Origin: Unio delphinus
Taxonomy: Eukaryota; Mollusca; Bivalvia; Unionida; Unionidae
Direction of reading: 5' to 3'
DNA length: 64,000 nucleotides
Assembly (NCBI GenBank): GCA_029339505.1
Contig: JAQISU010000036.1
Location: 5,699,501-5,763,500 of the forward strand
In this document: piece by piece, positions 1-9,441 of the stretch
Position numbering within the stretch: the stretch's first letter is position 1
How the letters are laid out: each line of letters starts with the position of its first letter
Notes under the pieces: generated by a model
Databases searched by the model: none
Told to the model about the DNA's origin: nothing
The model's input: only the letters and a program-made list of their open reading frames with translations
Translations under genes and position numbers: made by a program

Positions 1-17
1 CTTCAGGATGAAAATCC

Positions 18-1834
18 TTAGGATTTCACAAACAGACTAATTTGTAAAACCTCATCTTGTAAATCAATTAGATTATTGGACTGATCTGTGAGTTTGAAAT
101 TAATTCTGGTTAATGAATTATTATGACATCGCATATAGACTGGATTCACCGGACACTCAATAATTAGAAGTCCTGGAGGGGCTGTTGGTGCAAATGAATA
201 CAAAATATATCCTTGCTGAGCTTGATTTGATCGTTCTAAATTTATTTGATAGCTTCCTTCGATAACATCACACACTAAATTGATCGCTATCACCGATGAA
301 ATATTCACATTGAACGGAGCAATAAGCCTGCCGCCATCATCTGGGTCATTATTATGTGTCAAGATAGTTGTTTGTGGTTGTGATGTTGCTTTTTTCCATT
401 TGTCATGGATTTTTTTGAAACCTTCATCGATGGCATCATTGAGAAGTTTTTCTAGTTCTTGTACGTTATATCCTGGTAGATTGAATTTGCCAATATCTTC
501 TTTGCGTATATTATACTTCGTTGCAAATTCTATTTTCGTATTAAGATTACTGAAAAATATTACCTGTTGAATGATGTTCACATTGAAATTAACCATGTCA
601 CTGAGGATTTTGTTACATGTTTCTACGACGCTGATAAATTCATCTCGGGTGAGAGAGCCGGATTTAAGGGATATTAACAACAACGAAATATCGTTATTCA
701 TTGCTGTGAAGTTTTCAGTGATTTTATCCTGTCGAGTTATGTAGTATTTTTCTCCACCTCCATCCATCTTTTCAGTGAAAAAATTCAATTTATCATAATC
801 GCTATAGCTTTTTACTGGATTATCAGATTTTATCCTGTTTGTGATATAATCAGATTTTTTTGGTTCTGGTAAATCAACGGTTTTTCCCGGGGGTGGTAAT
901 TTAGGCCATCCTAGTACGGTTCTTATTGAGCTTTGATAAATATCTACGACGTATCCTTCTGTGCTTATTTCAATGGCAGATGATAGTGTCGGCTCATGAA
1001 CCGTTATAGCTATTTTTGATTCTGCTCCAGTAATGGATTTTATTCCACGTTGCAATTCAGCATTGATTTGTTCAATTTGGTATGACCCTGTTGGTATGGA
1101 AACAACGTTCCAGTCTGGGGTACCGTCGTCTTTATTCTTATTTGCAAATACCAGTGAATTATTCGGTTGTTGACCATCAAATGATTTTGACCTAATATTT
1201 GGCCAGCTGTGATACACTCGTAATTTTGCTAACGCGATTTCCTTCACTGGGACCGGAGAGGGGAAATTCACACTCAATTCTGGATTCGTTGATGTTATTG
1301 AGATCATGCTGGTTTGTACTGGGTTGTGTTCTCCACTATTTGTTGAAGTAATTCCATCTGTGTTGTCATTGTTATTATACTCATGATGTATTTCTAATTT
1401 TGACATCGCAGAATCATATATATCTACCATCGCTGAAAACTCACTCTCTGATATAATTGTATCATCGAGAGATGACGATATCAATGAGGATAATTGCGAG
1501 TATGCAGTGGACACAACATGAAATTGAATTATGTAGTCTTGTAGTTTCCGTTGGCTGCATGATGATATTTTTTTGTTATTATTGAAATTATTCCCGCGAT
1601 TGTTGTTGCCGCAGAAATGCAAATTGGAACAGCTATCGGGGCCATCATTGTTACTGAAGACAGTATAATACCATCTCCGGTGATTACACCACTCACAGCG
1701 TACACAGTAATATCAATTGCGGTAATTCTCCTGCGATATTTTTTAATTTTCATTGCCTACTCCTCAGAGAGGATTTTGAGTCTAGTTTGATATTCTCTGA
1801 CCTGATCATAGCGATATTGCGATGATGAAATCAT
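18..1834 (-). pseudogene. Polinton minor-capsid/spike-like structural protein (broken)
   Basis: The main open frame (18-1622, 534 codons) is a long, Asn/Ser-rich virion-type protein. Two beta-rich parts flank a helical middle, and the C-terminal part ends with the run LQDEVLQISLFVKS. The N-terminal part lies in another frame (1529-1753). It contains a basic stretch followed by a hydrophobic, Ala/Ile-rich segment that could insert in a membrane. Still further upstream, an ATG at 1832-1834 opens a 25-codon segment in frame with it, interrupted by a TAG at 1757-1759. I read this as one gene with an in-frame TAG and a frameshift near the T7 run at 1568-1574. The arrangement (basic/hydrophobic N-terminus, coiled middle, beta C-terminus) recalls structural ORFs of invertebrate Polintons. 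Its exact role (penton, spike or fibre base) is unproven. Confidence 0.55.
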
Positions 1835-1844
1835 TTTTATTTTA

Positions 1845-1860
1845 AAAACGCTACCGTTTT
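1845..1860. promoter_or_regulatory. Near-palindromic element upstream of a late gene
   Basis: AAAACGCTACCGTTTT, one mismatch from a perfect palindrome, lies 11 bp upstream of the ATG at 1834. A perfect version occurs at 5250-5265, about 92 bp upstream of the MCP start. The shared placement suggests a binding site for a late transcription factor; this is inference. Confidence 0.35.
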
Positions 1861-1907
1861 CAATTACGATTTCAATTGAAACCGTTAGTGAAATTGCTTT
1901 GGAATTT

Positions 1908-2740
1908 TCAACTTAAATCCGCTACGAGCTTCAAATACCATGTTGTTGAAACCCTAACCAAATTTTTATCAGTAGCTGTTATCGTGAACTTTTCAGTTGT
2001 ATTCTTGTCGATGATCGTTGAAATCGTATTATTGACCCCAGATGAACTGGACGATGAAATATTAAACTGAGTCAATGGTGTTACTAGTGTTAATCGATAA
2101 ATACCCTTGACGGTTGCAGTGATATATAATTTGTTGTTTGTAGGTGTCCACGCAAATGATCCGTGTTGGATTGTGTATACTACGTTGTTGGTTTTCTCAT
2201 GAGGAATTTTTGTTTTTTCAATGATTGTTATCATCCTCGAAAAATCATTTTTGATGACCTCGGTGAAGATGAAGATTTTCGTCTCATCGATGGATTTTTT
2301 GATATCCGGAAGTTTTAGTTCAATTTTATCGAATGTAGTTCCAATCAATTTATCAATGTCATTTCTACGAAATGAGGTAAACTGTTTTATGTGTTCTTCG
2401 GTTTTAGATTGAAGTGTTGCTAGTTCCAACGCAGAATCGTTGAGAGTTTTAAATCGATCTGTAATCGTCGAAAAAAGTACGCCCGGTTTGAGTTTACCCT
2501 GATCCGAAAATAACGCGATAGTATCCTCGATTGCGTGTCGTTGTTTAACTAAAATATCATCCAACGATACATTACTGGTTTTCAATTTACCCTGTTTGTC
2601 TTGAAATACAACTATCTCATTAGGATCAACATTTACTAAATTCAACGTCTCAGCGATTTCATCTTTAATTTTTTTTTTATATCACTGGTTGCAGTGTCAT
2701 CGGGGTTGGGTTTCAGAGGTCTTCCCCAAATATCAATCAT
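1908..2740 (-). pseudogene. Fibre-like coiled-coil virion protein (frameshifted near its start)
   Basis: The open frame 1908-2645 gives 245 residues without an ATG at its head. An ATG at 2738-2740 begins a good N-terminus (MIDIWGRPLKPNPDD) in another frame. The two meet at a run of ten T (2669-2678), so the gene probably spans 1908-2740 with a one-base shift in the homopolymer. The middle is helical and charged (about residues 30-130). The C-terminal 90 residues are Thr/Ser-rich beta strands with an HGSFAWTP segment, as in trimeric fibre or attachment proteins. It sits between the protease and the spike-like gene. Function is inferred from composition and position only. The shift may be a sequencing error. 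Confidence 0.45.
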
Positions 2741-2765
2741 TGTTATTGTAAAACTCTTTTTCTCT

Positions 2766-3188
2766 CTAAAATCTTTGTTGACGACTTCGATTGCTAGTGT
2801 ATTCATTTACGACAATGTGTGGTGGTTTTCTAGATGCTGAAATAGCGTTAAGGACATTTAATACTTCACTGCCGCATATTGGTGGGTCATTCATTTGTTG
2901 TGTTGGTAGCGTAGAATACCAAGTCTTCATTGGAAAATTTTTTATATAACGCATAAACTCTTTTGGCGGTGCTAATCCATATGAATCAAAATAGACGATT
3001 GCCCGTGGATCAATAGCGTATGCAACCCAGTGAGTTCCAGGTCCGGTGCTGTTATCGAGATTAATGATACCTGTTTCAGTGTTGTTTGGTTGATGTGGTA
3101 ATTGATCTTTCATAAAGACACCTCTGAAATTTTTAATCGCAAGCTTTTTAGCAGCATCCATTAAATCAAAATTGGACATTGGAATCAT
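2766..3188 (-). CDS. Adenain-like (C5/Ulp1 fold) virion maturation protease
   Basis: This 140-residue protein has the Polinton form of the adenovirus-type cysteine protease, which cleaves precursor capsid proteins during particle maturation. The opening SNFDLMDAAKKL segment and GTHWVAY with His53 are visible. They are followed by VYFDSYG with Asp68, a Gln pair at residues 97-98 and the nucleophile Cys105 in PPICGSEVLNVL. Spacing of His, acidic residue, Gln and Cys fits the family. In most relatives the Cys is followed by a G-H-L-type helix; here it is G-S-E. The C-terminal 25 residues (from about ISASRK) are unlike the family and may be a degenerate or frameshifted tail. The ATG at 3188 lies just after the stop of the pX-like gene, in a tightly packed late cluster. 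Confidence 0.8.
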   Translation of the reverse strand: MIPMSNFDLMDAAKKLAIKNFRGVFMKDQLPHQPNNTETGIINLDNSTGPGTHWVAYAIDPRAIVYFDSYGLAPPKEFMRYIKNFPMKTWYSTLPTQQMNDPPICGSEVLNVLNAISASRKPPHIVVNEYTSNRSRQQRF

Positions 3189-3199
3189 CGGTTCCTCAA

Positions 3200-3703
3200 T
3201 TAATAAACCGTTCCTGGGATTCTCAGGCCTGATCCGTGAACGGATCTCCCGCTATACCATGAATACGGGGTTCCTGGTAGTCTTAGACCCTTTCCGCTGT
3301 ACCATGAATACGGGGTTCTTGGTAGTCTTAGACCCTTTCCCTTTTCTTTATAACCCTGTCCAGATGCCTTCTTTAGTGCCATTCCTGCTGCAGTACCAAC
3401 GGCTCCTAACGCCGCTGCTTTAGCCACCGCTGGGGCTGCTGCTGCAATCAATGCTGGTATTGCAGCTAACAATGGAAATATACCGCCTGTTTTAATCATA
3501 TTTTTGATAGCAGCCGCAGAAAGAGTAATCTGAACACCTTTTTTTGCTACAAGTGCATCATTGAAATGTTTCACTTGACGAGTTGTCAGCGATAATTTAT
3601 TTGCACCACCAGTCATTTGATTGGGTTTCAACGTGATTGTGGTTCCACATTGCTTAGCTGATTTGGATTGCAATTTTTTTAATTGACCGGGTGTCAAAGA
3701 CAC
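3200..3703 (-). CDS. pX-like hydrophobic core/minor virion protein
   Basis: The 167-residue protein has three parts. A basic N-terminus (residues 1-75) contains two similar blocks, one LTPGQLKKLQ-like and one LTTRQVKHFN-like. An Ala-rich hydrophobic helix follows (about 80-115, PLLAAIPALIAAAAPAVAKA). The Gly/Pro/Tyr-rich tail contains a tandem repeat of GLRLPxTPYSWYSG. The layout matches the small adenovirus pX/pVI-type precursor of Polintons, which is processed by the viral protease; membrane lysis or DNA condensation are the usual suggestions. The repeat comes from a 45-bp DNA duplication at about 3250-3340. It lies directly upstream of the protease gene. The family link rests on composition and neighbours. 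Confidence 0.55.
   Translation of the reverse strand: MSLTPGQLKKLQSKSAKQCGTTITLKPNQMTGGANKLSLTTRQVKHFNDALVAKKGVQITLSAAAIKNMIKTGGIFPLLAAIPALIAAAAPAVAKAAALGAVGTAAGMALKKASGQGYKEKGKGLRLPRTPYSWYSGKGLRLPGTPYSWYSGRSVHGSGLRIPGTVY
3250..3340. repeat. 45-bp tandem duplication inside the pX-like gene
   Basis: Two nearly identical 45-bp units lie in tandem and keep the reading frame. They duplicate a 15-residue GLRLPxTPYSWYSG block in the protein tail. The few differences between units suggest a recent duplication. Confidence 0.8.
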
Positions 3704-3768
3704 ATACTATATGACATTATACATAATTGATTGATTCTAAATAGTTTACAATTTCAATGAAAAATCGT

Positions 3769-5157
3769 TTACATATTTTCCACTGGTGCATCAATGATTC
3801 TCATTCTTCCTCCAACACCTTCAAGTAGCATTGATTTATCACTGAGAATGACAGCAACCGCTCTATAATTAGCAATACCACCAGGACGGGTTACACGGGC
3901 TCTAAAGTGTATATCAACAACAGATTGTCTCATCAAATCAAGATGTTCCAATGAAAAATAATAAATCGGATAGAGGCTTTTGAAATCCAATTGTGATATT
4001 TGCAAACCAGTATCCACATTTTGATCACGTGCCATAAATGACAACAGGTTATGATATACACGTGCAATATGATTTTGACCGTAATCAAGTTGTACATCTT
4101 CAGATGGTTCCTGTTGTCCGTTTATTCTCAGTGAGACCTCTCTAACACCTAACTGATCAAATATCATATGACTTCGTTGTTGGTTACCAACTCGTGCATT
4201 ATTCTGTAATGCAATAAATATATGACGTGGAGCTGAAACCCCTTGTTTTGATGCCAGATGCCAAGTAAATATATCATCAACATTGTCTTGTTTAATATCA
4301 GTGGTCACTGATAACCAACTCAACAATGATTTTCCTCCTTGGTCCATAAATGATAACAATTTTTCTTCTGCTGTGATTGATGGAGTTAACACTGGCATCC
4401 ACAATGCTAGTTTTGTTAAAATGACTTTACCATCAGCAACACCAGCATCATGCCATATTGCATCATTATCAGTACCCTTTCGTACAAGCGCTACTGTGTG
4501 TTTAGCTCCATAAATAACTTTTCGGACGTTTCTACAGAATCCGAATATATGATGCAGTGGAATTGCACATGAAAATTGTCGACGCTGTCCTTGCAACGTT
4601 GATACGCGTGTTGCAAATCCTAGGTTGTAGTTAGTAATATTATTTATGACATCAAAATCACCAGCTGGTCTTGTATATCCGGCTGGTGCTGGATTAACTG
4701 AAGAAGCATGTGTTGCCTTGACTCAAGAATATTGGTTGTGTTCAGGGTGATCAGTAGTATCCTTAGAAAACATCATAGATGGACCCGCTGATCTTGTATA
4801 ATCATCAGAGTATCTCGCTAACCCTATGATTGTTGTGGCCACAGCAACATCACGATCAATGGATTCAATTTTTTTTCCATCAATGAGATATCTAGCGCTA
4901 TCAAATAACGCCATGATACCGTTATTAACAAAACCAACTTTGATAGTTGGGTTATTGTCATATGGAGGATCATCATGAGCAGCATCATTTGTTACAAGTT
5001 CTCCTTCTACTTCAATGAATGCCTCACACGGTAGAAAATATTTACTGGTATCATGAACTTGAAGTTCAATTCGCGATCGGAGATCTGGTTGTACTGCGTG
5101 ATAAGAATAAAATTGAAAATCGCGTACAGAATCATCTTTACGCACTGGGGCCTCCAT
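3769..5157 (-). pseudogene. Major capsid protein (double jelly roll type) with an in-frame TGA
   Basis: Reading from ATG 5157 to the stop at 3769 gives 462 codons in one continuous frame, broken only by TGA at 4723-4725 (codon 145). The 144 codons before it and the segment after it, which opens without an ATG, are clearly one gene. The first part contains the RYLIDGKKIES and DRDVAVATTI segments typical of Polinton and adintovirus hexon-like proteins. The second is rich in beta strands (QLGVREVSLRINGQ, DIHFRARV, YRAVAVILSD). Length agrees with the usual 450-600 residues. It lies between the pVI-like and pX-like genes, the normal late-cluster order. With the stop, an intact capsid subunit cannot be made unless the TGA is an error or is read through. 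Confidence 0.75.
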
Positions 5158-5249
5158 ATCAAATGCTGGATCAGGTGACCTTTTGAAAATTTTATTCTAT
5201 TTATCAGAGTCTAAATCGGATTTTCACCGTAAAATATTTTTCATCGTGA

Positions 5250-5265
5250 AAAACGCTAGCGTTTT
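5250..5265. promoter_or_regulatory. 16-bp perfect palindrome upstream of the MCP gene
   Basis: AAAACGCTAGCGTTTT is a perfect palindrome overlapping the 3' end of the pVI-like gene and lying about 92 bp upstream of the MCP ATG. A near copy precedes the leftmost structural gene at 1845-1860. It is a candidate late-promoter element or a dimer binding site. Confidence 0.4.
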
Positions 5266-5702
5266 CTACGTGGTTTTTTAAAGCCACTTCCCGCTATCAT
5301 GTTTGCTATCATGTTATCTTGGTCACTCGGAGTCACCAATGACGCTAATTTTTCATCTACTGCGTTATTTATTATTTTACTAACACTCGCAGGCATTTCC
5401 GCTGTAGATGGCAATGGTACCTGTTTCTTTTTTCGTCTCACTAATGATGTTGTTTTATTCTTCGCGGCTGAAAACGCTTTTCCGGCAAGATCTCCAACAG
5501 CACCAATACCCCTATCACGAATAACATCAATGGCTTTCATTCCTAATTGTTTAGCTAACGGCATCACTTTTGGGGCCATTCTTGTAAATAACCCTGCAAT
5601 GGTATTACCGAAACCTTCTCCGTAATATGCTCTATAAACAGGCAATCGTGAGTTTACCACATAGACACTGGTTGGTTTGTCATGGTTGTAGTGTATGATC
5701 AT
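5256..5702 (-). CDS. pVI-like minor capsid protein
   Basis: The 148-residue basic protein has a Gly-rich amphipathic stretch (YYGEGFGNTIAGLFTRMAP, about residues 26-44). A helix with Ala/Gly/Lys follows, then a tract of basic residues (VRRKKKQ) and a Lys/Arg C-terminus (GFKKPRRKR). Small proteins with a Gly-x-Gly amphipathic segment next to the MCP gene are typical of Polintons and are compared to adenovirus pVI, a membrane-lytic cement protein cut by the viral protease. The gene is complete, starts at ATG 5702 and immediately precedes the MCP gene. Assignment rests on shape and gene order. Confidence 0.55.
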   Translation of the reverse strand: MIIHYNHDKPTSVYVVNSRLPVYRAYYGEGFGNTIAGLFTRMAPKVMPLAKQLGMKAIDVIRDRGIGAVGDLAGKAFSAAKNKTTSLVRRKKKQVPLPSTAEMPASVSKIINNAVDEKLASLVTPSDQDNMIANMIAGSGFKKPRRKR

Positions 5703-5800
5703 TCTTATTTAATTGTTATTTATCTAATCAGTGATTCAAAAAACAATTTTTCAATTCAGTCACTATGATACCCACTTTCCGCTAACTCGCCAATAAAATC

Positions 5801-6616
5801 TCAATATGTTTTGATATCCATGATACCACCTTGAAATAACCGTCTACAGATATCAGCTGCTTTATTAATTATTTCTGGAGAGTTATTTCCAGCTCTTTTT
5901 CCTCCGATGAGAACTTCTAATCGTGATATATCGCTGAGAATATTACCAGGACATGAAACGCTAGTGTTTCCAACTAGACGATTTTCCCCTGAAATTCCAC
6001 TTCCCAGAAATTCCTTCTCATCGTATGGCTGTCTTAAATGGAGTTGAAATTTTCTCTTGAAGTCCCAGTATTCCTTCATCCTTCTATCTAAATTCCCAGT
6101 ATTTATTTCATACACTATATCAGCCCATTCATTATGTGACATTCTATAATTCGTATAATTGTCCTTGAAAAACTTCTCTTGTGAATCATAGCTGTTAGCA
6201 GCAAATTCACCTAAATTGTCTATATCCTCCTTGAGAATTCGTTTTTTAGCGCTATCGGTAAATATAATTGATATAGGTAGTTGTCCACTAACTAGTTCTT
6301 CCTGAAATCCTTCAAATTTTCGTTCTGATATATCCTGAGGAAGTGATTTTGTTTGTTTAGTTCCTTTTGCTTTTTTTTCTAACACAGGGAGAAAAGTCTC
6401 TTCTTGTTTTTTTCCTTGTTCAGAGATTGTTGACACTATCTGTTTCGTTGTTGTAGTTATTGGTTTAAACAACTCTTCAGATCCCTCAGCAAAATCAGTC
6501 TGAAGACTCTGTCGTTGTTGCAGTTTATTCCTGACAGAGTCGCGAATTGGTATAAATTTCTTAATTGCATCTAATCGTTCACGAGCCAATCGGGTCGTTA
6601 ATGCTTCACTGACCAT
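5801..6616 (-). CDS. Late-cluster protein of unknown function (271 aa)
   Basis: This is an intact 271-residue ORF at the head of the leftward structural cluster. The N-terminal 110 residues are charged and probably helical (RLARERLDAIKKF, KKQEETFLPVLEKKAKG). The middle has the Tyr/Asp-rich segment SYDSQEKFFKDNYTNYRMSHNE. The C-terminus carries SRLEVLIGGKRAGNNSPEI, a type of segment I associate with Polinton-like ORFs in this position. No catalytic motif is visible. An upstream sequence similar to CAATTTTTCAATT (near 6630) recurs before the pVI-like gene. A structural or assembly role is inferred from its place only. Confidence 0.55.
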   Translation of the reverse strand: MVSEALTTRLARERLDAIKKFIPIRDSVRNKLQQRQSLQTDFAEGSEELFKPITTTTKQIVSTISEQGKKQEETFLPVLEKKAKGTKQTKSLPQDISERKFEGFQEELVSGQLPISIIFTDSAKKRILKEDIDNLGEFAANSYDSQEKFFKDNYTNYRMSHNEWADIVYEINTGNLDRRMKEYWDFKRKFQLHLRQPYDEKEFLGSGISGENRLVGNTSVSCPGNILSDISRLEVLIGGKRAGNNSPEIINKAADICRRLFQGGIMDIKTY

Positions 6617-6696
6617 TATTTGAAATCAGAAACAATTTTTCAATTGCAAAACAATTTCCCCCATCGATGATTCCATCCCTTAACGGTCCAATATTG

Positions 6697-6800
6697 TATT
6701 GCTGTGAAATATTTTTATTTTTATTGCTGTGAAATATTTTTATTTTTATTGCTGTGAAATATTTTTATTTTTATTGCTGTGAAATATTTTTAATTTTTAT
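6697..6800. repeat. 25-bp tandem repeat, about 4 copies
   Basis: Four near-perfect copies of a 25-bp unit containing TTGCTGTGAAATATTTTT lie upstream of the late gene cluster. They may be part of a viral control region or a replication-associated iteron array; the function is unknown. Confidence 0.85.
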
Positions 6801-6869
6801 TCACTGTTTTTGGTGGTTTTTCATTGATTTTTTGGTGGTTTTCATTGATTTTCATTGATTTTTTTGACA

Positions 6870-7200
6870 GTTTTGGTGGTAATCTCTTTGAGATTTTACA
6901 GTCAAGTAGTCGATTTTACATGGGATTTTCCATAGGGAAAAGAAGTTAAAACTCATTTTTGATGAATTTTAGCCATTTTTCATCAATTTTTGCCTGTTTT
7001 CAGTGATTTTTTGTCATTTTTCATCGATTTTTGGTAAAAACCTCGTAGGGTCAAGTAGTCGATTTTGCATTGGATTTTCCATAGGGAAAAGTTCTTAAAA
7101 GTTTATTTTCGCAGTGTGAAATATTTTCACTGATTCAATCAAAAAATGCTAAAAAAATGAAAATCTCAAAGAGATTTTACGGTCAAGTAGACAAAATGAC
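6870..7200. repeat. Dispersed direct repeats in the viral control region
   Basis: A block of about 40 bp (TCAAGTAGTCGATTTT followed by a GGATTTTCCATAGGGAAAAG segment) occurs at about 6902 and again at about 7051. A shorter related block with TCAAGTAG occurs near 7182. GAGATTTTAC precedes the first and third. No ORF is supported between 6617 and 7310. Confidence 0.7.
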
Positions 7201-7310
7201 AAAATCTTTTGAGGGTCGGGCAATCAAAATTGTTCATTTTCTTGAATTAACGCTCGTAGGTTTCTAATTTTAGAATTAACTTTCTTTTTCAATTCATATT
7301 CGTTACCCAA

Positions 7311-7580
7311 TTATTTTCGTATTCCTTCCACGATAGTATATAACGGAACAAACACACCTACTTCACTGGAAAATGCAAGAGAGTCCCGAATAGAATTCTG
7401 AATTTTTTTGATGAGTGCATATTTCTTTGGTAGCATATACTTGTTAGTGCTAACTCCGTATTCTATATCCTGAAAATTCGACTTGATTTGATCAGGATTT
7501 AACCCATCTGACAATCTAATATCCTGGATTTTCAATTTTGCAATTTCAACTATAATGCTATTCATATTTTCAGAATTCAT
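7311..7580 (-). CDS. Hypothetical small protein (89 aa)
   Basis: This 89-residue ORF starts with ATG at 7580 and ends in FVPLYTIVEGIRK. It is charged and mostly helical, with the segment LPKKYALIKKIQNSIRDSL in the middle. It is flanked by AT-rich repeats on both sides and has the same strand as the structural genes. Codon composition is less extreme than the surrounding AT tracts, which supports coding. I do not recognise the family. Confidence 0.4.
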   Translation of the reverse strand: MNSENMNSIIVEIAKLKIQDIRLSDGLNPDQIKSNFQDIEYGVSTNKYMLPKKYALIKKIQNSIRDSLAFSSEVGVFVPLYTIVEGIRK

Positions 7581-7619
7581 ATATGATAATACATATTTCT
7601 AATTCATTTTTCAAAAATA

Positions 7620-7990
7620 AAAGAGCCGTTAATATTTTCAAAATTCAGTCTGTATATAAATATATTTTTTTTAAATAATTCTGTATATATAAATATATTT
7701 TTCAGAATTAATTCTGTATATAAATATATTTTTCAAAAATAAATGAGACGTTAATATTTTCAAAATTAATTCTGTATATAAATATAAATATATTTTTTAA
7801 AATTAATTCTGTTTTTTTATTTTTTTTTTTAAAAATAATTCTGTATATATAAATATATTTTTTAAAATTAATTCTGTATATATAAATATATTTTTTAAAA
7901 TTAATTCTGTATATATAAATATATTTTTAAAAATTAGTTCTGTATATATAAATATATTTTTTAAAATTAATTCTGTATATATAAATATAA
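7620..7990. repeat. AT-rich tandem repeats, about 33-bp unit
   Basis: Around ten degenerate copies of a unit containing AATTCTGTATATATAAATAT lie between the 89-aa ORF and the foldback at 8235. An open frame (7803-8177) through the array encodes only repeated FIYTEL-type residues plus a basic tail and is not considered a gene. Confidence 0.85.
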
Positions 7991-8234
7991 ATGCAGACAA
8001 AAATAAAAACAACCATGATGAGCGGTTGTCAGTCATTTTGCCCCCTTGATATAGGCCACTGTGTCTTTCATAGGGTTCTTTCTTTGAGTATTTCCATTTT
8101 TTTTTCTGAGATTTCTTCAATCTCGATTTGACCCTATGACCGTTTCTTTTGGCCGGTAATTCATTTTTGAACACCATACGGGGCTACCCAAATGTGACGG
8201 AGAGCTAATTACATCCATGGATGTTATTTATTTT

Positions 8235-8343
8235 AGGTCATTTATATTTACATTCACCGGAAACATATTCCCCTAAGAGTGAATCTAACTCGTCAAATAA
8301 CGGGTTAGAATCACAAGAGGGTATGTTTACGTGAAAATGACCT
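8235..8343. other. Imperfect 109-bp foldback (hairpin)
   Basis: The two halves pair as an extended stem. AGGTCATTT at 8235-8243 pairs with AAATGACCT at 8335-8343. GTGAATCTAACTCG at 8279-8292 pairs with CGGGTTAGAATCAC at 8301-8314 around an 8-base loop, with further matches between. It lies in the non-coding centre of the viral element and could be a replication or transcription signal, or a small MITE. Confidence 0.65.
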
Positions 8344-8527
8344 AGAGGTTACATATATACGACAACACATCTTTGGAACTCCTTGGTTGCCTTCACATCC
8401 AATTAAGCCCAAAGGAACCCCGAAACATACATCTCCGGAAGGGAGGCCTAACGTGGCAAACGCCAGCTTAGACCGCCCAGAAGATATGCTTGGGGGGTGA
8501 CGTCACAACATATACTTAATTAACTTA

Positions 8528-8673
8528 ATTAAGGACAGTACAAATACCGTATATATCTCTACTCGAGTGTTGTGGCAGATTGTAGGTATACATATACTAA
8601 ATTAAGGACAGTACAAATACCGTATATATCTCCACTCGAGTGTTGTGGCAGATTGTAGGTATACATATACTTA
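8528..8673. repeat. 73-bp direct repeat, 2 copies
   Basis: Two copies 73 bp apart, with almost no differences, contain GGACAGTACAAATACCG and CTCGAGTGTTGTGGCAGATT. TTAATTAACTTAATTAA blocks flank the pair on both sides. Confidence 0.85.
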
Positions 8674-8778
8674 ATTAACTTAATTAAGGATGGATTATAA
8701 TTCAATGATGATGTAATGATGATGGGACGGCACAAGACAGCACAAACATGAAACGACGGGCGGGTTTTCTACGGCCAT

Positions 8779-8930
8779 CCGACCAATCAAAAGCAACCCA
8801 TGAAATTAAACCCGGTTGCATGATTGAGAAAAGTCAACCACGCACACGTGTCAATGGCGTGGGTCATTTTTGATTGGTCGGATTGGCTTTCGAAAGCCCT
8901 GCTTTAAACCTTTCATTTAGTATATAAGGT
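8779..8930 (+). promoter_or_regulatory. TATA/CCAAT promoter module with a 14-bp inverted repeat
   Basis: CCGACCAATCAAAA at 8779-8792 and its perfect reverse complement at 8868-8881 place CCAAT-box cores on both strands. TATATAAGG follows at 8921, about 45 bp after the second core. This is the classic spacing of a eukaryotic Pol II promoter directed rightward. The nearest rightward gene is the replication gene at 10319, so it may drive early expression. The TATA part recurs at 9175. Confidence 0.5.
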
Positions 8931-9402
8931 GACTAATACAGCAGCGTCAATCCACAGAGTGTGTTATTTTATTTTCTTGAATTATTTGTTAATGGTGTTT
9001 CACAGTATTTAAATGGGACAGAATATTTACATAAAACACTAAAAAAAAGAATATAATTGTTTAAAAACATTTTATATTTTATTTCTTTTCTTACAAAACA
9101 ATACCCCCGCCGCAGCATCAGAATTTAAGGGGAGATAACCCATAAAACAAGTTGACACAATCTAAGGGAGAGAGTATATAAGGTGACTTAATACAGCAAT
9201 CCACAGGGTGTGTTACTTTATTTTCTTGAATTACTTATTAATGCTGTTTCACAGTATTTAAATGAGACAGAATATTTGCATAAAACACTAAAAAAAAAGA
9301 ATATAATTCTTTAAAAACATTTTATATTTTATTTCTTTTCTTACAAAACAGATAATTAATTATACCCGCTGAATTACAATAACCCGACACAATCTAAGGG
9401 AG
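8919..9402. repeat. 254-bp tandem duplication carrying TATA boxes
   Basis: The unit 8919-9172 is repeated, with small differences, at 9173-9402. Each begins with TATATAAGG, has ATACAGCA and ATCCACAG shortly after, then CAGTATTTAAAT, and ends near CACAATCTAAGGGAG. The duplication gives two putative start sites in tandem. The second copy lacks the CCAAT region, which lies only before the first. Confidence 0.8.
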
Positions 9403-9441
9403 ATAACTCCCTTGGTTATATTTAAGGGTTATCTCCCTTAG
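9394..9441. terminator. Hairpin with 14-bp perfect stem at the 3' end of the HNH gene
   Basis: CTAAGGGAGATAAC at 9394-9407 and its reverse complement at 9428-9441 form a perfect stem around a 20-base loop. It overlaps the stop of the leftward HNH gene. GGGAGATAA/TTATCTCCC motifs are, to my recollection, common at ends of short molluscan inverted-repeat elements, so a MITE remnant is the alternative reading to a 3'-processing signal. Confidence 0.45.

Noticed and set aside
1..60. Left terminal inverted repeat of the Polinton
   Set aside because: The window starts inside the last structural gene's 3' side, and no sequence matching the right-end foldback is present.
7803..8177. 124-codon ORF with repeated FIYTEL residues
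   Set aside because: Most of it is AT-rich tandem repeat; only a short basic head is non-repetitive.
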